From: Euwallacea fornicatus
Taxonomy: Eukaryota; Arthropoda; Insecta; Coleoptera; Curculionidae
Direction of reading: 5' to 3'
Length of the DNA stretch: 64,000 nucleotides
Assembly: GCF_040115645.1 (NCBI RefSeq)
Contig: NC_089567.1
Coordinates: 2,852,001-2,916,000 of the forward strand
Position 1 is the first letter of the stretch. The number at the start of each line of letters is the position of its first letter. Both the position numbers and the translations under genes were made by a program. Shown one piece after another: positions 20,340 through 32,345 of the stretch. Under the pieces are notes generated by a model. That model was not told the DNA's origin and did not search any database. It saw only the letters and a list, made by a program, of their open reading frames with translations.

Positions 20340-20846
20340 GCTTACTTGTCCTGAACGTGCCTTTTATTTGAGACCGTATTTTGTTGTAAGAGGTTGTTCT
20401 TTAAATTTTGATAAGTCCATAGCGAGTTAATTATTAAAGTTGAAGTTCCTGAGCTTTCAAAATGTGAGACCGAAAACAGAAATTGAACATGGTAAGGTAT
20501 AAAAATGACAACAACTTGTTTTTCTTTGTATATCTTTTTCCATATTTACATACTGTCAAAAATCATTTTCATTTGCATATTCGCGGAAGCAATTATTGTG
20601 AAATCCAGGTAAAAGAGATAATTTCCTTAATAAGAATAGAGAACAGTGCGGTAAACGTAGCACATAGCATAATTGTATGATTATAATATAATTCTGATAA
20701 AGAATCTATTAAATTGTTTATTCACAATGTATATATGAATAAGACAACAATGGAAGCCAACACGAGGTAAAAAAATATGAAAAAACATAACTGTTCCAAA
20801 TTACAAAAACAGTATTAACGTAGATTACATAAAGTGATTCATGTTA
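20340..20846. other. Intergenic, half of an outer inverted repeat
   Basis: ATAATTGTATGATTATAATA at about 20669 faces its reverse complement at about 21663-21692 across the element at 20847-21566. The element therefore sits inside an older palindromic unit. Nothing else is recognised. Confidence 0.4.
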
Positions 20847-21566
20847 TACAGGCCATTTCAGAACTATGGAATAAAATTTCTAGGGATTGTTTAATGCAAT
20901 AATAGAAAACATCTGAGTATAAGAACCCTTGTCCGCAAATGTCTCCCCAAGACTCTACAGCCTTATAATGCTTTAAGACACTTTTATGCAAAAATGTTTT
21001 TATCGAGTTTTAGTAGGTTTCATTTTAATTTATGTGTCAAAACAATACTAGAGTAAATGTTCAAAAGTCGTTTTTGAACTTCATTGAACCTATTTAAATA
21101 ACCTACGTGATTTCTCTGGGCTTGGCTAAAAATTTGATAATCGTTTCGAACAACTTTAAATACCGTAGTGATTTGTGTAATTACGTCTTGCTTAGTTTAC
21201 ACTAGCGTTTCATAACTCAGAAAGTTTACATGTCCGTTCAGAAAAAAATCTAAACATATTAGATCGGGTGACCTAGGGGGCCACAGAATTAAACCACCAC
21301 TTCCGATCCAATGCCGTTCGAGCTAATGAAGTTCTAAGACTACATTTTGAACAACTTCTATAGTGTAATTTTGCACAAAGAAATTAACACAAAACGTACT
21401 AAAACTCGATTAAACACATTTTAGCATATAACTCCATTAAAGCTGCATAATGCAGTAGCGCTTTAGGGAGATATTTACGGACACTGTCTCTTATACTCAG
21501 ATATCTTCTATTGTTGTACTCAACAATCCCTAAAAGTTTGGTCCCAGAGTTTTGAAACACCCTGTA
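20847..21566 (-). mobile_element. Decayed TACAGGG-type element
   Basis: A 720-bp unit starts TACAGGCCATTTC and ends GAAACACCCTGTA. The arms pair over more than 150 bp (for example the GAGTATAAGAACCC region at 20913 and its counterpart near 21490). The left TA is present and the right duplicate is TG. Confidence 0.75.
21239..21325 (-). pseudogene. Transposase scrap
   Basis: The reverse strand reads WIGSGGLILWPPRSPDLICLDFF, in which the last Asp is the third catalytic residue of the D,D41D-type family. Only this block survives, inside the element at 20847-21566. Confidence 0.7.
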
Positions 21567-21692
21567 TGTTAAGTGTTAATAACACGACCGTGCTCGGTGC
21601 GCTCACTGCGGAAATGTTAGAATAAAGTACAACGTACTTACAAACATTAATAATTCCCCATCAGAATTATATTATAATCATACAATTAGACT

Positions 21693-22340
21693 AAAACTAG
21701 ATAATATAATAACTAAACCAACAGGAGTGGTAATAAACTTCCCGTAATATCTCCGAGGGGAGCAAAGACTTAGAACTTTCCTAAGAGTTCGTTTGAAATA
21801 ATCATGCAAATTGTCCCGAGTTGGACTGGAGTACGGTCTCCTAAATCTTTAAAATATCCTCAGGGAAAATTTCCCGTAAAAGCTCCCTTCACATCCATAA
21901 ATAAAATACTAACACGAAATATTGCAGGGCTGGTAAACCGCAAGTTTTTTTTGTTACACCCACTGGACTGTGAATATTCATTGGCAGGACGAAAGCTATG
22001 TAAATATTATGTATATGTTTAATGTCAACGAAAAACGAAATATTTATTTTCACTTAAAAATTAAATAAATATGCATTAACGGCTGCTTTAACACAACTTT
22101 CGATCACCCAAATTTGGTCGGTACACTCCTGGACAAAAGTAAAATGAACAAAGAAAATTTTGTCGACGAAAAGATAAGAATATGTTATTCATATTTCACC
22201 TACCAGACGTGAAGTGTCTTGATAATATGTATGTAAATTTACTCGATAATGATGAATTTCATCAAAAATACCAATTTCACGTGATAACTTTTTTTAATTA
22301 CATACTCTAATCTCAACTATACCTACTTCGCATCATCGGG
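21693..22340. other. Intergenic stretch, no recognised gene
   Basis: No element end or protein motif recognised. A 72-codon frame at 21804-22022 has no domain. Confidence 0.4.
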
Positions 22341-22369
22341 GATCTTCTAAAAAACAGAAAACTAGAAAT

Positions 22370-23190
22370 GCGCATAGACAACTTCCTCTCCATTAAATTT
22401 TCCACCGAACAAAGACTTCTTCAAGAATCGCCATTTTCACCACTGCTTTACAATATACATATACTGCAACGACCTATACAACCACGATCTACAGGACAAG
22501 GATGACATAAACAAAACAGCATACTTATTACAATATGCTCACGATGCAGCACTAATCGTACATGACAAAAACACGAAAAAAGCAATAGAAAAACTGCAAA
22601 CGCTAACAGGCAAGACAACGGCATGATTCGACAGATGAAGGCCTAAACGTGATACATCCAAAAATAAACTCCTACTATCGAACACCTGGGAGCAAAAATA
22701 CACAAAAAACTTCAATTCAACAAACAAGTACAAAACATCAAGATAAAAACCACTAAAAGAATAAAACATTTTAAATCACTAACGTACAAAAACAAAGATA
22801 TCAGCATCAAAAATGCAACACGAATGCACAAATCCATCTGCATCCCATTGATAGACTATGGACATCTACTGAAGGAAAACCTAAATGAAAAAACTAAGTA
22901 ACACATACAGACAATAGAACACGTCATCTTAGAACTGATTCCAAAGATAAGAGAAATCCGGAAAACGTACTGCACAACTCATTCGACGAACTTATGTATG
23001 GTATATGAATGAACAAAACTATCAAAAATAATTGAAGAACTGCTACACATATAGACAAGGTGGAAATACAACCCTCATAACTGGAACATAGTAAATCCAC
23101 TTTGCCTAGCAAGACGAACAAGACAATCTCACTTCCTTTTACCCCATCCAACTTACAGGAGCATTTTGAGCAAACCTAGAGTTATTTTAA
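22370..23190 (+). pseudogene. Decayed LINE reverse transcriptase
   Basis: Fragments of a non-LTR reverse transcriptase are readable across several frames. SPFSPLLYNIHI corresponds to the block before the active site. QYAHDAALIVHDKNTKKAIE is the active site, with Ala-His-Asp where Ala-Asp-Asp is expected. Thumb-region pieces such as RIKHFKSLTYKNKDISIKN follow. It ends with LARRTRQSHFLLP. Many stops and frame changes are present. It is an old Jockey-like insertion with no tail identified. Confidence 0.72.
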
Positions 23191-23488
23191 CCTCTGTTCC
23201 AAGTTTGTAACGTTGTCTTGTAACGTTTGGGTGAAACAATACGCCACTGGACAAACTATTGTAACCAGGGAGAAAAAAACCAAATGGTCGATTGCCTATT
23301 CCTGAATAATTGAAGTTCCTGGTATCCTAAACCTACCCAGACCTAACCATAGTCAAAGCCACCACATGTATTTTGACTCCTCTTCAGTAATGTTATATGT
23401 TTTTTTTTAGATAAGAATGGTTTGATTAGGTTAATTTAAGTTTTGATTGCTTTGGGCATGATTGGGAAGGTTAGATCAGGTTTCATTG
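23191..23488. other. Intergenic, nothing recognised
   Basis: No motif, element end or convincing frame is seen between the LINE remnant and the transposon at 23489. Confidence 0.4.
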
Positions 23489-24658
23489 TACAGGGTGTCC
23501 CAGAATAAGGGGGTCAACGCTTAACCTCATATTCCTCGGTCAAAAATACATCGATTCACGATGATATACTTATATACGAAATTGCCTCCTTCTGGAGATA
23601 CAAACTCTTAAAGTCTCACTTTTTTTTAACTTTTGCAGATAAGTGGAAAACGGCTAGATAAATTGCTACGAAATTTGGCGTATAATCTTTTTGCTTCACG
23701 GAGCATATTCGACGGGGCTTATTATGGTAAAACCGCCAGGGGTAGTGGTCAATTGCTACAAAGTCGAATGTTAAATACACCACTACTTTTTTATTCGTTC
23801 ATGCAGACGGTTGGTTTTTTTTTAAATGAAATTCTCGGTTAGTTACGCAACTTTTTTATCTCTTATTGAATTTTGATTTGGAGCCTCCATTAGACGAAAA
23901 AAAATTAATGGAGGAAATGATGCCCTTCTTCAATGGCCATCTAGATCTCCAGATCTAAGTCCCTGCGACTTTTACATTTGGGGTACGCTTTAATCTCGTG
24001 TATATGTTGTTCCTATTCAAATTGAAGACCACCTAAGAAATAGAATTTTGCAAGCAGCTGATGGAATGAGCAATGATCCAATGGTGTTGGAAAGATTAAA
24101 ATTTAACTTTCTTCGACGCGTGAAATTCTGCATTCAAGAACGGGGTGGTCACGTTGAGCACTTATTAAATTAATTGTTTATTGAAGTGTATGCTTTTATT
24201 TCCCTCTGAATGATATATATTGACTGACATTATCAACAATTTTAATTTTTTTCTGCTAATGAAGGCTCCAAATCAAAATTCAATAAGAGATAAAAAAGTT
24301 GCGTAACCGACCGGGAATTTTATAAAAAAAAGCCAACCGATGTATGAACGAATAAAAAATGTCTGGTGTGTTTAACATTCTACCTTGTAGGAATTGACCA
24401 CTACCCCTGGTAGTTTCACCATAATAAGCCCCGTCGAATGTGCTCCGAGAAGCAGAAAGATTATACACCAAATTTCGTAGCAATTTATCTAGCCGTTTTC
24501 CACTTATCTGCAAAAGTTTTAAAAAAAGTGAGACTTTAAGAGCTTGTATCTCCAAAAGGAGACAATTTCGTATATAAGTATATCACCGTGAATCGATGTA
24601 TTTTTGACCGAGGAATATGAGGTTAAGCGTTGACCCCCTTATTCTGGGACTCCCTGTA
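23489..24658 (+). mobile_element. Long-TIR TACAGGG-type element
   Basis: Starts TACAGGGTGTCCCAG and ends CTGGGACTCCCTGTA. The two arms, 23489 to about 23890 and about 24260 to 24658, are close to perfect reverse complements over nearly 400 bp. The short core carries the end of a transposase. The right flank has TA and the left shows TG. Confidence 0.9.
23931..24173 (+). pseudogene. Transposase C-terminal remnant
   Basis: Reads QWPSRSPDLSPCDFYIWGTL, containing the third Asp. One in-frame TAA follows, then VVPIQIEDHLRNRILQAA and an end at IQERGGHVEHLLN. N-terminal domains are missing: the element is an internal deletion with its arms intact. Confidence 0.82.
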
Positions 24659-25084
24659 TAAAGTTATTCACGCTCTACGACACGAAATATTGCGATCGAA
24701 ATATGAGGCTTTCAAAAGGTTTTAATTATGAGTTATATGAAGGCCTATTATGGTTACTTTCTAAAATTATTTTTATATTATACAGGGGGTCCCGAAGCAC
24801 GAAAAGTAATTAGTTATTAAAATATTAAATTATGTTTCTTTAAAGCAACCCCTTGTATATCATTGCTATTGTGAGTTCTGCGATCAAAATACGTGTCTGT
24901 TTTAATAAGGTTTAAAATACCTAAAACTCATAAATTTTTTTTAAATCATTTAAATTTTATAAAAATCTGTTATAATTTTCATGTTTTAAATACCAAAGTA
25001 TTTAAGTTATGTAAGCGTAATTTAGAGTGAAATCTAACGATAAATCATATTTTATATCCCAATCATAATAAACTTGACATCTTG

Positions 25085-26148
25085 TACAGTGTCCAAAAAT
25101 TAAGGCTAATCAAATAAGAACTTTAAACCACTATAACTTGATTAATTTAAATACGACGCCATATTTTTTAACTTGGAAAAATTAGAGGAAATGCAGTTTT
25201 TAGTTGCCTATCGAATGGTATTAGGGTATTGAAAAGATTTCGTGTTTTTAGAGAATACGCTAAAAAATTGTTCCTTTTTATAGCTAAAGTTTTTTAATTA
25301 AAAGTTCTAAATCACATATCAACTATAGCATAAAACAAAAGCAAAATATTTATAACAGATGTTCAAAATGTCGATCGTTCATTTCCAGACATCTACGAAT
25401 TCTGTTTTTAAAGCCGTTAATCTGGATAACATTTGAAGGACAACAGTATCAAACGCGTCTCTTATGCGTACTTTCATACCATGTGAAGCTGTCGAAGGCA
25501 TATTGCACACAATTCCTTTTATGTACTCTTACGTAAAGAAATCTAGCAGCATTAAATCCGGAAATCGGGAGGGGGGAGGGGCGCAGCTTCCATTCCAAAT
25601 CCATTTCTACCAATCGACCTATTTTGAGAATTGGTACTTAAAAATTGCTGAACCTCGCGATGATAATGATCTACTAATTAAAGAAACTTCTTTTAAGAAT
25701 ATTGAAAGTTGGTGAATAAGGAAATATAGGAACGTCATCCTACTTAAAGGTCCTTCAGAAAAATACGGTCCAATTAAATATGGGCCCAGTATTTCACTCT
25801 ACATATTCCGATTTCTCGTGACCGTATTCGTGCAGATTCGAATCAGAATAGCAATGAAAATTGCGTCTATTCCGGAGACCATTGTTACCAAAAGTGCATT
25901 CATCAGTAAATAACACTTCATCAAAAAAGTTACATTGTAATTTTTAATTAAAAAGCATCAAATGGCGCAAAGAACAATTATTTAGCGTGTTGTGTAAAAA
26001 CGCAGAGACTTAGTGGTGAACACCATTCGATAATTAACTAACAACTGAATTTCCTGGTAACTGAAGAAATATGACTGTATTTAAATTAATCAAATTACAG
26101 CCACTTAAAATTCTTATTTGATTAATTTTAATTTTTGAACAACCTGTA
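25085..26148 (-). mobile_element. Inner decayed D,D41D-type element
   Basis: Starts TACAGTGTCCAAAAATTAAG and ends TAATTTTTGAACAACCTGTA. Inverted ends of about 45-90 bp are visible. It contains a degenerate transposase on the minus strand. Confidence 0.78.
25330..25940 (-). pseudogene. Decayed D,D41D-type transposase
   Basis: Read from 25940 downward: DEVLFTDECTFGNNGLRNRR (first Asp block), HEYGHEKSEYVE, a deteriorated middle, RSIGRNGFG followed by a corrupted SPDLN-like block near 25570, and finally VRIRDAFDTV and RCLEMNDRHFEHLL at the end. Several stops and frame changes are present, and it is nonfunctional. Confidence 0.75.
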
Positions 26149-26589
26149 CAAAATGGTGAGTTTATTGTGATTGGGATATAAAAAATATGATTTATTATTA
26201 CGCTTCACTGTAAATTACGACTACATTACTTAAATACTTCTTAAGTATTTAAAACATGAAAATTACATTAAATTTTTATAAAATTCAAAAAACTTAGAAA
26301 ACTTTCAAGTTTTAAGTATTCTAAACCTCATTAAAACAGACACGTATTTTTATCGCAGAACAATAGCAATAATATACAAGAGATTGCTTTAAAAAAAAAC
26401 ATAACTTAATACGTTAATAAGAATGAATTACTTTCTTAGTTTATAATTAATTAATCTCTTAGTTTTAGGTATTCTAAACCTCATTAAAAGATACTTATTT
26501 GAATCGAAGAATTCAAAAAATGTGATAACATAAAAGAGGTTTAATTAAAAAACTCTAACACTTTTAGGGCTGTTGGGACACACTGTATA

Positions 26590-27350
26590 ATATGAAAATA
26601 ATTTTAAAAGTAACTAAAATAGACTCCCATATAGCCTAAAAGTAAAAGTTGTTGAAAGCTTCGTATTTTAGCCACAATGTTTCGTGCGGTATAGCGTGAA
26701 TAATCCTGCATTCTTTATTATATCCTTCCATGTTTTTTTTTTTGGTTTTACCTCACCGAGGATCCCTATTCACTCCACGGTCCTGAAAGCTTGCAGACAC
26801 TTATACGGAAAATAAGTAAAAAAATGAGCAATTTTTTGAAAAGAATCACGCATTCAAGTATCAAAGAAGCGTTTTTTCCAAAGAAGAAACTATTAATTTT
26901 TGGTGAGATAAAATGATGTAGACCCTTAATTTAAATGATCAATTTTAAATTGTTATGAAAATAATACGCAATGGCGCAACACTTTTCTCTAAAAATGGTT
27001 CAGTCCCTTGTGGATACATACTTCGCTGGTAGCAAATTTTTATTTCAAAATATGTCTGCCTTTTCCAGGAAGCTTTCCGTCACTGTTAATGTCTATAAGA
27101 TTTCATCATTTTATCCGTAAGGATTAAAGAATGAATTGGGGAAGAGTAATTTTGAGTCTCTATTAAAAGGATACTTTCGAAGTCCCTTGCCGCATGAGAC
27201 AGACACCATTTACGTAATAAATGAGCTATTAGAGCAAAATATAGAGCATCGATAGATATCCAATTACTAAATTAACTTTAGATACTGATAAAGGAATTCT
27301 ACGAATGAAGCTACATTTTTTGTACGTTGTATTATTAAGTGTGTTAGAAA
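26590..27350. other. Intergenic, nothing recognised
   Basis: No element end, conserved protein motif or convincing frame. Confidence 0.4.
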
Positions 27351-27352
27351 TA

Positions 27353-28879
27353 CAGTATCAGTCAAAAGTAAAGCAACAAATTAAATTATATCGATATCCT
27401 TAAAAGAGGTTAAACGGTTCTCAAAATTTTATTACTAAGTTGAACGAATATTATTAACCAATAATAATAATCAACAAAATTAAAAAAAAAAAGTAAGAGT
27501 TCTAGTTTAAATTATAAAATATTTCTTACAAAGGTTTCAGAAGTAGAGCAACATATAGCTAAATGCATTTATATTTAGATTATATTTAATATTTTGCAGC
27601 ACAGCCTTTATTTTTTATCACTTCAGCACATCTACGACTCAGATTCCAATAATGTCATAAGGGTTGATTCTGGTATGGAATTCCAAACTCGAACAATGAC
27701 GTCAAAGAGCTGGTCACAATTTTGATATTTTTGTGGGTTTTTCTGTCTTACTTTCCGGTCAATGATTTCCCAGATATTCTCGATGGGGTTTAAATCTGGA
27801 CTCTGGGCAGGCCATTTCATTACACGAATGCTAGGGTCTGCAAAAAATTGTTTTATTACCTTAGCAGTATGCTTAGGGTCGTTGTCGTGTTGAAATTCCC
27901 ACGACAATGGCAAATTTTCTTCAGCGAATGGCACCATTGTGTCTCTTATGACATGTAAATATTGAAATCGGTCCATTATCCCATCAATTTTAATCAGTGG
28001 ACCAACTCCAGTTCCCGAAAAACGTCCCCACACCATCACATTTCCTCCTCCATGTTTTATGGTGCCACGAGTGTATTTGGGATCAAACTTCTTGTTAACA
28101 GGACGACGTACCCAGCGAATACCATCACTTGAATGCAAGTTAAACTTGCTTTCGTCCGAAAAAATCACTGTTTTCCATTTTGCCACTGTCCAATTAATAT
28201 GCTCTTCAGCGAATTTCAGTCAGAATCGTCTATTTTTCGCAGAAATATATGACGGTTTTCTTCCAAATGGTTTGCGTTCTGTTAGACGCCTTCGAACAGT
28301 ACTAACAGAAACATCATTAAGCTTCAACTTTTTTTTATATCCATTGCAGAACGAAACGGATCTTCCCGGGATGCACTTTCAATCTTTTGGTCCATTCTTT
28401 GGCTGGTTTTTCTTGACCGTCCAGATTTTGGTTTATTCACAACAGTTCCTTGACTTGAAAAATGTTTGATTGTACGAGAGACAATGCTTCCATTCAGTTG
28501 CAATTGGTTTGCAATAGTTATTTGTTTCATTCCCGACTGCCACTTAGAAATAATCAAATTTCGGATATCTACTGACAAACTGCGACCAGACGGCATTATG
28601 TACCGCTAAATTAAATAAAAATAACCGAGATACAGATTCAGAAATTCACTTGTCACTAATAGAGAGTGAAAATACAATTTTGTTGCTTTACTTTTGGAAT
28701 GTCTTCAAAGGAATGTAGAAAATTATCAGGCAGATAAGGAAAATCAACTGAGTTTTTGTACATTATTTAGTATATTTACAAGTGCAGAATCAAAATATAT
28801 GTATATCATTCCTAAGAATACTGCCCATTTTCTAGGGACCTATAATTTTTATTTGTTGCTTTACTTATGACTGATACTG
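27353..28879 (-). mobile_element. Tc1-like transposon, near full length
   Basis: A 1527-bp element starts CAGTATCAGTCAAAAG, ends GACTGATACTG, and is flanked by TA (27351-27352 and 28880-28881). Each arm has a second related motif inside (GAGCAACATAT near 27545, TTGTTGCTTTACTTTTGG near 28680), so it may also be of the IR/DR type. The transposase on the minus strand has a few breaks. Confidence 0.92.
27586..28596 (-). pseudogene. Tc1 DD34E transposase with few breaks
   Basis: Starts at MPSGRSLSVDIRN (28596), with a helix-turn-helix around MKQITIANQLQLNGSIVSRT. A frame change near 28330 and a stop near 28220 break the linker. The catalytic domain (28186-27632) is intact: FSDESKFNLHSSDG (first Asp), FQHDNDPKHTAKV (second Asp) and SPDLNPIENIW (Glu). 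A one-base change near 27640 disrupts the last 17 codons, which would otherwise read RRCAEVIKNKGCAAKY. All three catalytic residues are retained. Confidence 0.9.
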
Positions 28880-28881
28880 TA

Positions 28882-29617
28882 TACATGATACTCCCCCATC
28901 TACATTTTACACTCAGTCTTTGCATATTAAACTCCTTCAACATATATCCCACGCATACAGTTTGAGATAGAGAAAAGATGAAATCGTGAAAGTACAACCA
29001 TTGTACTTTGGTAGATACAAATATATCAAAGACCTTTTCTGTATCCTCTTACCAAATCAACGGTAAAGAATCGATGCACAGATTATAGACATATCCTCCA
29101 GGCGGGGTCTAATACCACTATTTTAATGTTTTATATGTTTTGTAAATAAATATTTTTGATTTAAAAGAGTTATAAAACATTTTAATATCAATTGTATTTT
29201 AAGTTCTATATGCCGTTGATGATATGTAAGACCTCTACAACCCATCCATTGATTTGCAAAGATGTCATTGGAAAATTTTTTAACTAACTGATTCAAGTGG
29301 GACAGTACGCCATCCTGAGAAAAAAAAGGACATTTGTCGACGAACATTTAAAAGAATCTGTTTTAAAAATTTTTGGAAATAATTTCGCAAACAAATAAAT
29401 AATCATATCCGGTTAATCGATTTGGCAGCACAAAAGAGTCAATAAGTTATCCATTCACCAGCCTGGCCCAAACGTTTATTGAAAATCTATGCTGGAAATG
29501 GTTACGACGAACAGATTGTGGCTTATCGATGGCCTAGGAATGAGTATTATGAGAGATGTTTATGCCACTACGAGTAAATATTGCTAGCGTTTCAGATCGT
29601 GAAACTGCTCTTTTTAT
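28882..29617 (-). pseudogene. Flank with a transposase fragment (29123-29347)
   Basis: On the minus strand, 29347-29123 opens with FFSQDGVLSHLNQLVKKFSN and continues NQWMGCRGL. This matches the second-Asp block (QQDGAPxH) and the following region of D,D41D-type transposases. The third block is not found. No element ends are identified, and the rest of the stretch has nothing recognisable. Confidence 0.55.
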
Positions 29618-29994
29618 TAAAGATGTTTCAATTTGGAACGTTTTGACAGGAAAAACCTATTTCCTAACTAGATAGAAGAAAATTGATTCAAGTGTCAGGC
29701 TTGACTCTTGAGAAATATTTAATGTCCAAAACTGTTTTCCGATATCGTTACAGTCCACTAAGATATAGGTTTTTCGATTTTTGGCCATTTCGAAAATCGC
29801 CAATAACATTTTTATTCATTAATATATTGAAATTGCATAAAATATTATTACAGCACTGTTTTGAGAGGAATCTAATGGAGCGCTCAAAATTTTCTACTGT
29901 TCTTACCAATTGTTACAAATTTATTTTTTCAACTATGAGTCATAGATGACGATGACTTAACAAAATATGCAATTTTAAACCCTTTTCAACGATA

Positions 29995-31426
29995 TACAGG
30001 GTGTCCCGTAAACCTTCGACAATACTTCGCCTGATGGAAGGCCCATGCTTTAGAAGTCAGAAAACGAAAAATTTTTTAATGAAAATATCATGGATTTCGA
30101 GATATTTACAATTTTTTTCAAAATCGACAAAAACTAACTCTACTGGTTCTATAATTTTGTTATTGATTATCCCTGTCCAAATGTTGATTTTAAATTGATG
30201 CTGAAAATTATCTCCTCTGAAAGCATGTGTCTTCTCTATTTGGCAACTGTGAAAGTTATGAATGTTGAAAACACCACCTCGCTTGCACGAAGACTCATCT
30301 GTCCAAAGAATGCGATCGAAAAACGTTGGATCTACACGCATTTTACGTGACATGCGTCTACAAAATTCACTCTGTGTTGAAAGTCCTGCAAGAATGGCCT
30401 GTACTCTTTGAGCATGATATGGGTACATTAGATTTCGGTTTAAAATTCGATGTACAATCGATTTTATAATGTCCGTCCGACGTCCAATGTCTCGTACTGA
30501 CGTAGTTGAATCCCGACGTATTTCTTTCAACACCTCTTCATCATCAACCACCTGAGGTCTCCCTTCTCCAGCACGTCTTCCTGGCATCTTACTTCAGAAC
30601 ACGCGTTGTGCACAGTAGTGAAAACGCGCGATCCAGGACGATTTCGAAATGGAAATCTTTGCCGGTAGTACATTGAAGCATTATTCGCACTGCCTCCACA
30701 CTCCCCATAGATAAAGTGCATTTGTGCACATTTACGAGAGGTATACCGCACAAATGGCATAACAAGTATACTAGAATAAGTCCAAAAAATTACTTACAAA
30801 ATAATTAATAAAAAAGACTGAACTACTTTTTAACAGGTTGATAAATTTTAAAATTTGTTGTTATGTAAATAATGCAATCGAGATATGTTGTACGAAAGTG
30901 TGATGCCTTTGCAAATCGATAATTTGCCATTAAACGATACTGTAATGAGGTGGAAAAATTGTGCTTGTTTCGTCTAACGGGTCAAACAAATATTTTCTGT
31001 TTAAGAAGCAAATACTCATTATACCATTTCAGAATCTAGAAGAACGGCGCTACTTTTTGAGCCTATGGGTTTCAAGATAGCTGCACATCCATTACTACAG
31101 CAAGGAACGAAAGTTACATAATAGAAATGGAGTTATCAGGAATCCGTTAATACAAAGATGCTTTAAAAAAAAACCCGAAGCATACATGTAAAATCTATCG
31201 ATATGCTTTTGAACTAATACAGAAATTTTGCTTCTCTACTTGGAGTGGTGTAACAGTGATGGTACGAAATATCAAGTGATGTTAGTTTTTGACGATTTTT
31301 AAAAAAGTGTAAATATCTCGAAATCCATGATATTTTCATTAAGGCTATTTTTTTCATTTTCTGGCTTCTAAAGGATGGGCCTTCCATCAGGAGAAATATT
31401 GTCGAAGGTTTACGGGACACCCTGAA
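29995..31426 (-). mobile_element. Inner TACAGGG-type element
   Basis: Starts TACAGGGTGTCCCGTAAACC, ends GGTTTACGGGACACCCTGAA, and is flanked by TA (29993-29994 and 31427-31428). Inverted ends extend for about 130-180 bp. The minus-strand transposase runs straight into the left arm, so the region encoding its C-terminal half has been deleted. Confidence 0.9.
30057..30760 (-). pseudogene. Transposase, N-terminal and first catalytic block
   Basis: Read from 30760 downward: MHFIYGECGGSANNASMYYRQ is a helix-turn-helix start. A frame change near 30590 joins it to the second DNA-binding segment (TTSVRDIGRRTDIIKSIV). The catalytic domain then begins with LWTDESSCKRGGVFNIHN (first Asp) and NIWTGIINNKIIEPVEL. 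The rest of the open frame reads inverted-repeat sequence. The second and third Asp blocks are missing, so this is a deletion derivative. Confidence 0.82.
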
Positions 31427-31721
31427 TATAACTCTAATATTTATTACCGAAAATGACGGAAATATAACGTATTAATTTTTTAATATAGGTTTTCTATGAA
31501 AATTTCTGAAAAGCGTTGAAACCTAAGAAGAAAATTTTTTTTAATGCCTTATAATGAAATTAAATAAATTTTAAAACGTGCTCTTAACATAGGTATTCAA
31601 ACTGAGCTGAAAAAATGACAGAAGACAACAATGAAGCCTAAAAAAAGCTAATTTTAACAACCCACATTAAAATGTAAAAACTTTTCAAACTGATGTGTGA
31701 CTGATTTTTGCAGAAACATAT

Positions 31722-32345
31722 TAACTGGCTGCTGCTAATTCTGCTCTTGTTTGAATATTTCTTTCCTTGAAGATGAGATCTTTGAATCTCTCCCATAAGA
31801 AAAAATCCATGGAAGTGAGGTCACAGAACCTCGCCAGCCACGGCGTGGAACTGCTCGTTCCCACACACTACTGCTGAAACTCTTCATTTAAAAATCTAGT
31901 TGTAATTCTAGCGTTATGCGGAGGACATCTGTCTTGCTGATAATACAAACCTTCAATATAAGCGAGAGGTAAATTTTCAAGGAACGGAAAAGACAAGTGT
32001 TCAAAATGTGTTAATAACTTTCAGGCGTTAAGCGTCCTTCGTAGTAATGAGGTCCGTTAAATCTTCCTCTAAATATAGTATCCTCATCCATATATTAAAT
32101 CTAAACCCACGTTGACGATTTTATGAAATAAGCGCATGGGGATTTTCTGTGCCCTAGTGGTAAGAATGGTATGTGTTAAATATCCCTGAATCCGCCCTGA
32201 CCTTATCAGTCCAAATAACGGTTAATGGAGAATTCATATCTTAGTTCTCCAAAAACCAGTGGCAAAATCTCAATCTTCTAGCGACGCCTCCTCGCAAAGT
32301 TGATGAATACCTCTTACGTGACAAGGTTTATAATGGTGTTTTTTA
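31722..32345 (-). pseudogene. Decayed D,D41D-type transposase
   Basis: Read downward from 32345: HYKPCHVRGIHQLCEE, FCHWFLEN in another frame, WTDKVRADSGIFNTYHSYH (first Asp block), RGRFNGPHYYEGRLTPESY, YYQQDRCPPHNARITTRFLN (second Asp), and LARFCDLTSMDFFLWERFKD (third Asp). I count 41 codons between the second and third Asp, including one stop. It belongs to the outer element at 29618-33174. Confidence 0.8.

Larger units (their letters stand above)
24781..26587. mobile_element. Outer palindromic element, TACAGGG-type
   Basis: Starts TACAGGGGGTCCCGAAG, ends GTTGGGACACACTGTA, and is flanked by TA (24779-24780 and 26588-26589). The arms, 24781 to about 25080 and about 26155 to 26587, are mutually inverted. 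A second element of the same general type (25085-26148) sits exactly between them, so no core of its own is visible. Confidence 0.8.

Noticed and set aside
23489..24658. CRISPR-like or hairpin RNA array
   Set aside because: The repeats are two inverted transposon arms, not regularly spaced direct repeats, and the sequence context is eukaryotic.
25464..25715. 83-codon plus-strand frame
   Set aside because: The minus strand here reads as a decayed transposase, so the plus frame is a shadow.
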